From CAYVQZ01 sp964453435 (GTDB taxonomy: Bacteria; Abyssobacteria; SURF-5): 64,000 bases of DNA. The stretch covers positions 1 through 64,000 of the forward strand of contig CAYVQZ010000023.1 in assembly GCA_964453435.1 (NCBI GenBank). The letters run 5' to 3'. Below are positions 59,773 through 64,000 of the stretch, one piece after another; the stretch's first letter is position 1, and each line of letters begins with the position of its first letter. A model generated the notes under the pieces. That model saw only the letters and a list, made by a program, of their open reading frames with translations. It searched no databases and was not told where the DNA came from. The position numbers and the translations under genes are program-made.

Positions 59773-59814
59773 GTTATTGGGGGGACACCATGCGGCATGG
59801 TGTCCCCCAATAAC
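59773..59814. repeat. Palindromic intergenic repeat A, copy 3
   Basis: A near-perfect copy of 41283-41323 (GTTATTGGGGGGACACCATG and mirror, ending CCCCCAATAAC), with one extra G. It lies 83 bp after the selenoprotein gene and could act as its terminator hairpin. Confidence 0.85.
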
Positions 59815-59940
59815 CCGTATCAACAGCAGCGGGACAGATTCGCACAGCCCTTTTCGCCGGGAATTACCTGACAGCCTCGCAGACCCGGGAATCGCGCGCG
59901 AGAAGCTTTATCGAACGGAAAAGTGGAGGAAGAAACGTTT

Positions 59941-61089
59941 ATGGAGTGGAATATCCTAAACTATAAAATCGCGGACAACGAACTGTGGCGGATTGCAGTT
60001 GTTTTCTGCATATTACTGGCTTCGTTCGTGATCGGAAGAATCGTCGCCCACATAATGTCTCGCGGAGCCAAACAGAAAGAGGAGGAAGGCGAACACATCA
60101 CGCTCGGGAAGCTCGTGCTTCGTTCCGCATCGGGACCCACCACCTTCCTGATTTTTGCGGGTGCGCTGGACATAGCGTTCTTATTCCTCGTAATGAGCGA
60201 TCCTGTCAGGCGGACGGCCAATACGGTTGTGCAGCTTCTGGTCTCTGTCGGTATCGCCTACTTTCTCTATCGGCTCGTCGATGTCGGCGAGTATTACCTG
60301 AACCAGTATGCCCGAAGAACCGACGGCAAGCTGGATGATATGCTGGTTCCTCTGTTCCGGAAGACGTTCCGCGTGGTGATTGTCATCATTGCCGGTCTGC
60401 ACATTGCAGAAAGCATCTCGGGAAAATCGATGAGCACCATCATCGCGGGGCTCGGGCTCGGCGGGCTGGCGTTTGCGCTGGCGGCCCAGGATTCGATCAA
60501 AAATTTCTTCGGCTCGATCATGATCCTCCTGGACAAACCTTTCGGGGTCGGCGACCGGATTTCGGTTGACGGGTTTGACGGTCCGGTGGAAGAGGTCGGG
60601 TTCCGCTCAACCAAACTGCGAACGTTGACGGGGCACCTCGTTACCGTGCCGAATGAGAAAATGATGTCGAGCACCGTTGAAAACATCGGTCGGCGTCCCC
60701 ATATCCGGCGCATGTTCAATGTCACCATTACGTATGATACCCCGCCCGACAAAGTCGAGCGCGCCGTCCAAATCATCAAAGATATTCTCGATAACCATGA
60801 GGGAATGCATCCCAATTTTCCGCCTCGCGTCGCCTTCAACGAGTTCAACGATGCGTCGCTGAACATTGCGGTCTTTTACTGGTTTCATCCGCCCGACTAT
60901 TGGGCCTTTCTCGATTTCAGCCAGAGAGTGAACATGCGAATACTTCGCGCGTTCGAGGAGGAAGGAATCGAGTTCGCGTTCCCCACCCAGACGATTTACC
61001 TTGCGAACGACGACAAGCGCCAGCTTGGGCTTCGGTTTCTCGGGGAAGACCTCAGATGCGAGCGAGGAATCGAAAAAATGGAGAAATGA
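59941..61089 (+). CDS. MscS-type mechanosensitive channel family protein
   Basis: A 382-residue protein with three or four N-terminal membrane helices (IAVVFCILLASFVIGRIVAH; FLIFAGALDIAFLFLVMSD; VVQLLVSVGIAYFLYRLVD) and the pore helix region STIIAGLGLGGLAFALAAQD. The MscS beta domain follows: SIMILLDKPFGVGDRISVDG, FRSTKLRTLTGHLVTVPNEK. The C-terminal alpha/beta domain is present. It would open on membrane tension during osmotic downshock. GGAGGAAGAAACG precedes the ATG at 59941. It has no clear partner. Confidence 0.94.
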   Translation: MEWNILNYKIADNELWRIAVVFCILLASFVIGRIVAHIMSRGAKQKEEEGEHITLGKLVLRSASGPTTFLIFAGALDIAFLFLVMSDPVRRTANTVVQLLVSVGIAYFLYRLVDVGEYYLNQYARRTDGKLDDMLVPLFRKTFRVVIVIIAGLHIAESISGKSMSTIIAGLGLGGLAFALAAQDSIKNFFGSIMILLDKPFGVGDRISVDGFDGPVEEVGFRSTKLRTLTGHLVTVPNEKMMSSTVENIGRRPHIRRMFNVTITYDTPPDKVERAVQIIKDILDNHEGMHPNFPPRVAFNEFNDASLNIAVFYWFHPPDYWAFLDFSQRVNMRILRAFEEEGIEFAFPTQTIYLANDDKRQLGLRFLGEDLRCERGIEKMEK

Positions 61090-61208
61090 GCCTTGGGCCC
61101 GCGCCGGACAAGCATAACATTTTCGCGGATTTTCGAGAGCCGGGGGCCGTCGCCGTCTCTCTCGGTCGCTGAAAGCCAAGCCGCCACCACTACTTTGATA
61201 ATATAAGC

Positions 61209-62618
61209 ATGCCTAAGCTTAAGCTGATTCTCATCTTCTTGCCGGTCATTCTTGGCGGTCTTATCGCATTTTGGCTATTTGGATTTATCGGCGCCCGGCC
61301 CAGGCCTCACATTCTCCTCATCACGCTTGACACAACCCGCTGGGACCATCTTTCCTGTTACGGCTACAGAGAAAAAACCACGTCCGCAATCGACGCGTTG
61401 GCCGAAGAGGGCGTGAGATATGAATATGCCCTCACGCCGTCCTCATGGACGCTTCCCGCGCATGCCTCGATATTTACCGGGGTCCTGCCGACATACCACG
61501 GCGCTCATTTTGTCATGACGGAAGCGAACGTCGAGAGGGGGCTTCAACTCAACACACTGGACTCGCGGCTCCCTACCCTGGCCGAGGAACTGAAGAAGGC
61601 GGGATATCGAACCGGCGCCATCATCGGGGGACCGCTCCTGCATCGCTCGCTCGGCGTTGACCGCGGTTTCGGCTATTATTATGATGGGAAGCTCCACGCC
61701 TTCGGGACGCAGGATTTCTACCGAACCGCCGATGAAACAACGAATCAAGCCATCAAGTGGCTCGCCACCTATCAGCCCACCTGGGACGTGACTCCCCTGT
61801 TCCTTTTTCTTAATTATTATGACCCGCACAATCCCTATAACGCGCCGGCGCCATGGGGAAACCCCGAGGTGACGGAAGACATGTACGACATCCACAACAA
61901 GCGTTATGACGACGTGTTTCGCGGGCGCAGAGACTTGACGGAAGACGAGCGAAAAACCCTGCTCTCCGAGTATGACGCCGAGATCAGGTTTATGGACCAT
62001 CATATCGGACTTCTTTTTGACGCAATGAAGCGACTCGGCCTATACGATTCGTCGCTGATTATCGTCACTTCAGACCACGGCGAAAGCTTCGGAGAACACC
62101 GGCTGCTCGGCCATGGCCACGCGCTTTACGAAGAGTTGATTCGAGTTCCCCTCATAATCAAGTATCCGCTGAGGGACAGGAGACAGGCTGTGATAAAGCG
62201 GCCGGTGTCAATCATGAGCATAATGCCCACAATCCTGAAATACATCGGGCATCCGATTCCCGAAACCGTCGCGTGTGGAACCCTTGCCGACCGCGAGCAG
62301 GCGCTGCTCGCGGAGATTTACCGCGACAGCTATTGGATTGAACGATACGGAAACCGGTTCGACAGAGATGAGAAGGCGGCATACGAGGGAGAGTACAAGT
62401 GGATATGGAGGTCGAACGCGGGTCATGAATTATACAATATCAATGAAGACCCCGAAGAACACGATAACCTCTTGGGACAGTTGCCGGAGGTTGAACGCCG
62501 TTTCCACTCCCGATTGAACCCCCTGATAGAAGCCTCAAAAGAAATCCCGAAGACGGCGCCGCCCCGGCTCGACCCGGAGACCGAAAGAAACCTGAAGGCG
62601 CTCGGCTACATTCAATGA
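61209..62618 (+). CDS. Sulfatase-superfamily hydrolase without the formylglycine residue
   Basis: A 469-residue alkaline-phosphatase-fold enzyme with an N-terminal anchor (IFLPVILGGLIAFWLFGFIG). The metal-binding start is HILLITLDTTRWDHLSCYGY, and the late site is LIIVTSDHGESFGEHRLLGH. At the nucleophile site it reads SSWTLPAHASIFTG: Thr-Leu-Pro-Ala-His stands where sulfatases have Cys/Ser-x-Pro-x-Arg, so no formylglycine can form. It may be a phosphotransferase or phosphodiesterase using Thr, or a non-classical sulfatase. The tail ERNLKALGYIQ is typical of this subgroup. It is probably membrane-anchored and faces the periplasm. Confidence 0.88.
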   Translation: MPKLKLILIFLPVILGGLIAFWLFGFIGARPRPHILLITLDTTRWDHLSCYGYREKTTSAIDALAEEGVRYEYALTPSSWTLPAHASIFTGVLPTYHGAHFVMTEANVERGLQLNTLDSRLPTLAEELKKAGYRTGAIIGGPLLHRSLGVDRGFGYYYDGKLHAFGTQDFYRTADETTNQAIKWLATYQPTWDVTPLFLFLNYYDPHNPYNAPAPWGNPEVTEDMYDIHNKRYDDVFRGRRDLTEDERKTLLSEYDAEIRFMDHHIGLLFDAMKRLGLYDSSLIIVTSDHGESFGEHRLLGHGHALYEELIRVPLIIKYPLRDRRQAVIKRPVSIMSIMPTILKYIGHPIPETVACGTLADREQALLAEIYRDSYWIERYGNRFDRDEKAAYEGEYKWIWRSNAGHELYNINEDPEEHDNLLGQLPEVERRFHSRLNPLIEASKEIPKTAPPRLDPETERNLKALGYIQ

Positions 62619-62715
62619 GCAATCACGCGTGAACTTCGGAGGACGGGGAAGAGCAATCCGTATACTTGCGCGGGGAGCAAGCAGCGGCGCAGCCGCAACC
62701 AAATTTCGCTTCAGA

Positions 62716-62762
62716 GACGGTCCCGATTCTACGACACTTCGTGTCCGTAAATCAGGGGCAGA
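62716..62762 (-). repeat. Intergenic repeat B, copy 3 (degenerate)
   Basis: It contains GGTCCCGATTCTACGACACT, then TCGTGTCCGTAAATC, matching 41354-41407 with several changes and loss of one end. Confidence 0.65.
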
Positions 62763-62770
62763 GAGTCTGT

Positions 62771-62930
62771 CTCACGATTGCTCATGTTGCCGAAAAAACC
62801 AGCGAAGGAGGCTGTGCCCAATCACGGAATCCCCCCCGTCTTTTGCGTTGAGCGGAGCGAAATCCCGCACACTCGCGGGATAGATTTGCTGGACTGCCCC
62901 CGAAGCACGGATTGCCGAACCGTGGGACAT
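62771..62930. repeat. Intergenic repeat D, copy 2
   Basis: It parallels 32631-32790 over about 160 bp in the same orientation, including GTTGAGCG-AGCGAAATCCCGC and ACTCGCGGGATAGAT. Together with repeat B it fills the 62619-63023 gap, which has no gene. Confidence 0.75.
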
Positions 62931-63023
62931 ACCCACAGCGGATCCGTCCCACGGTTGAAACGACAAAGAAGACTCGAAAAATGGTTTTCAGGAATGCCCG
63001 GGGAGCTACGGTCGCAGCGCGGG

Positions 63024-64000
63024 TTACGTTCCCATATCCCACGACTTCAGATATTTTTCCTGCTCGGGCGTTAAGGTATCGATTTCGATTCCCATCGACT
63101 TCAATTTCAGGCCGGCGACCCAGGAGTCTATCTCGCGCGGCACATCGTACACTTTCGGCTTGAGTTTCTTCTTGTTCTTCACCACATATTCCGTGGTGAG
63201 CGCCTGCACCGCGAAACTCATGTCCATGACCGAAGCCGGATGCCCCTCGGCGGCAGCCAGGTTCACAAGCCGGCCCTCGGCCAGCAGGTTGATTCTTCTT
63301 CCGTCGGCAAGGATATATTCGTCGACGAAGTTGCGGATGTTTTTGTTTATCTTGACGGCGATGTCTTCGAGGTCGGAAATTTTCAACTCGACGTTGAAGT
63401 GGCCGGAATTGCACACGATGGCGCCATCTTTCATCACCGAAAAATGCTCTTTCCGGATGCATGAGACGTCGCCTGTGACCGTGCAGAAGACATCTCCGAT
63501 GCGCGCGGCTTCGCTCATCGGCATTACGAGAAACCCGTCCATTGCCGCTTCGAGCGCCCGAAGCGGGTCAACCTCGGTCACGACCACGATGGCGCCCATT
63601 CCGCGAGCGCGCGCAGCCAGCCCGCGGCCGCACCAGCCATAACCGGCCACCACAAATTTTTTTCCTGCGAGCAGGAGGTCGGTCGCCCGGATGATTCCGT
63701 CGATGGTCGACTGGCCCGTGCCGTAGCGGTTATCGAAAAAGTGCTTCGTGTCGGCGTCGTTCACGGCGATGACGGGGAACTTCAGGGCCCCATCGCGCTC
63801 CATCGCCCGCAGTCTGATCACGCCTGTGGTTGTTTCTTCCATGCTGGCGATAACATTCGGAATCAGTTTCGGGTATTCGGCGTGTATCGTGGAGACGAGG
63901 TCGGCGCCGTCGTCCATGGTGACTTGCGGCTTGTGGTCTATCGCCGATTTGATATGGTCGTAATAGGTGTCGCGGTCCTCGCCCTTGATTGCAAAAGTCG
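63024..64000 (-). CDS. ahcY: S-adenosylhomocysteinase (5' part off the window)
   Basis: The frame is open from the window edge; the visible 324 residues lack the N-terminus. It shows the NAD-binding part (KKFVVAGYGWCGRGLAARAR), PVIAVNDADTKHFFDNRYGT, GDVFCTVTGDVSCIRKEHFS, DGAIVCNSGHFNVELKISDL and the end DTLTPEQEKYLKSW, all typical of AhcY. It hydrolyses S-adenosylhomocysteine to adenosine and homocysteine, keeping methylation going. The C-terminus ends without the usual HYRY-like tail and so resembles the short archaeal/thermophile-type group. It is the last gene of the window. Confidence 0.95.
   Translation of the reverse strand, partial: TFAIKGEDRDTYYDHIKSAIDHKPQVTMDDGADLVSTIHAEYPKLIPNVIASMEETTTGVIRLRAMERDGALKFPVIAVNDADTKHFFDNRYGTGQSTIDGIIRATDLLLAGKKFVVAGYGWCGRGLAARARGMGAIVVVTEVDPLRALEAAMDGFLVMPMSEAARIGDVFCTVTGDVSCIRKEHFSVMKDGAIVCNSGHFNVELKISDLEDIAVKINKNIRNFVDEYILADGRRINLLAEGRLVNLAAAEGHPASVMDMSFAVQALTTEYVVKNKKKLKPKVYDVPREIDSWVAGLKLKSMGIEIDTLTPEQEKYLKSWDMGT

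Noticed and set aside
32631..62930. CRISPR array made of the dispersed repeats
   Set aside because: The repeats are single scattered copies of different length, not regularly spaced, and no cas genes are present.

Overview
The window looks like a scaffolded metagenome contig from a Gram-negative, probably anaerobic bacterium of sediment or subsurface habitat. The grounds are outer-membrane proteins (TolC-type factor, OmpA, porin), a multihaem cytochrome, ferredoxins, FmdE/MoeA-like genes, a CooT-type nickel protein, several acyl-CoA dehydrogenases and two likely selenoproteins. The lineage cannot be fixed from sequence alone; a deep-branching uncultured phylum such as Ca. Abyssubacteria is only a guess. 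One 100-N gap (44278-44377) is flanked by identical 55-bp ends, so it is a scaffolding artefact. I see no tRNA, rRNA, CRISPR array or intact insertion sequence.

Region 1 (1-22 kb) is a large arsenic/redox island. After a PhoU-like gene and a relic arsR, arsR1 starts a tightly packed run to 15.8 kb: ArsP-type permease, redox-disulfide protein, 2[4Fe-4S] ferredoxin, complete RND efflux trio, CxxC-type Fe-S protein, an octahaem cytochrome fused to a b-type cytochrome, thioredoxin-like proteins, ArsF-like and ArsG-like proteins. The cytochrome is split by an in-frame UGA followed by a textbook bacterial SECIS-like hairpin, so it is read here as one selenoprotein. A second block (15.8-22.1 kb) holds arsR2, a receiver-only regulator with Glu in place of the phospho-Asp, a C39-like peptidase, arsR3, arsD, an IscA-like carrier, arsA, acr3 and arsC. 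Several regulators there begin immediately after AT-rich palindromes that overlap their promoters.

Region 2 (22.5-32.4 kb): FmdE and a MoeA-like protein, a LarA-like protein with an SDR, then on the minus strand a receiver protein, recA, thpR, nnrE, and a small radical-SAM/SPASM operon ending in a possible 20-residue Cys-rich peptide gene (candidate RiPP).

Region 3 (32.4-44.2 kb): MerR- and TetR-type regulators, two acyl-CoA dehydrogenases, a haloalkane-dehalogenase-like hydrolase, cupin, an MMPL/RND exporter, a candidate small RNA, and several families of intergenic repeats.

Region 4 (44.8-50.7 kb) is a nickel/cobalt uptake cluster (DUF3842, CooT, porin, DUF4198, CbiM, NikL-like, CbiQ) without a visible ATPase gene. 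Region 5 (51-64 kb) holds TatD, hydrolases, a SagB-type oxidoreductase, OmpA, another acyl-CoA dehydrogenase, a second putative selenoprotein (C-GCAxxG-C-C family), MscS, a sulfatase-like hydrolase and the 3' part of S-adenosylhomocysteinase.
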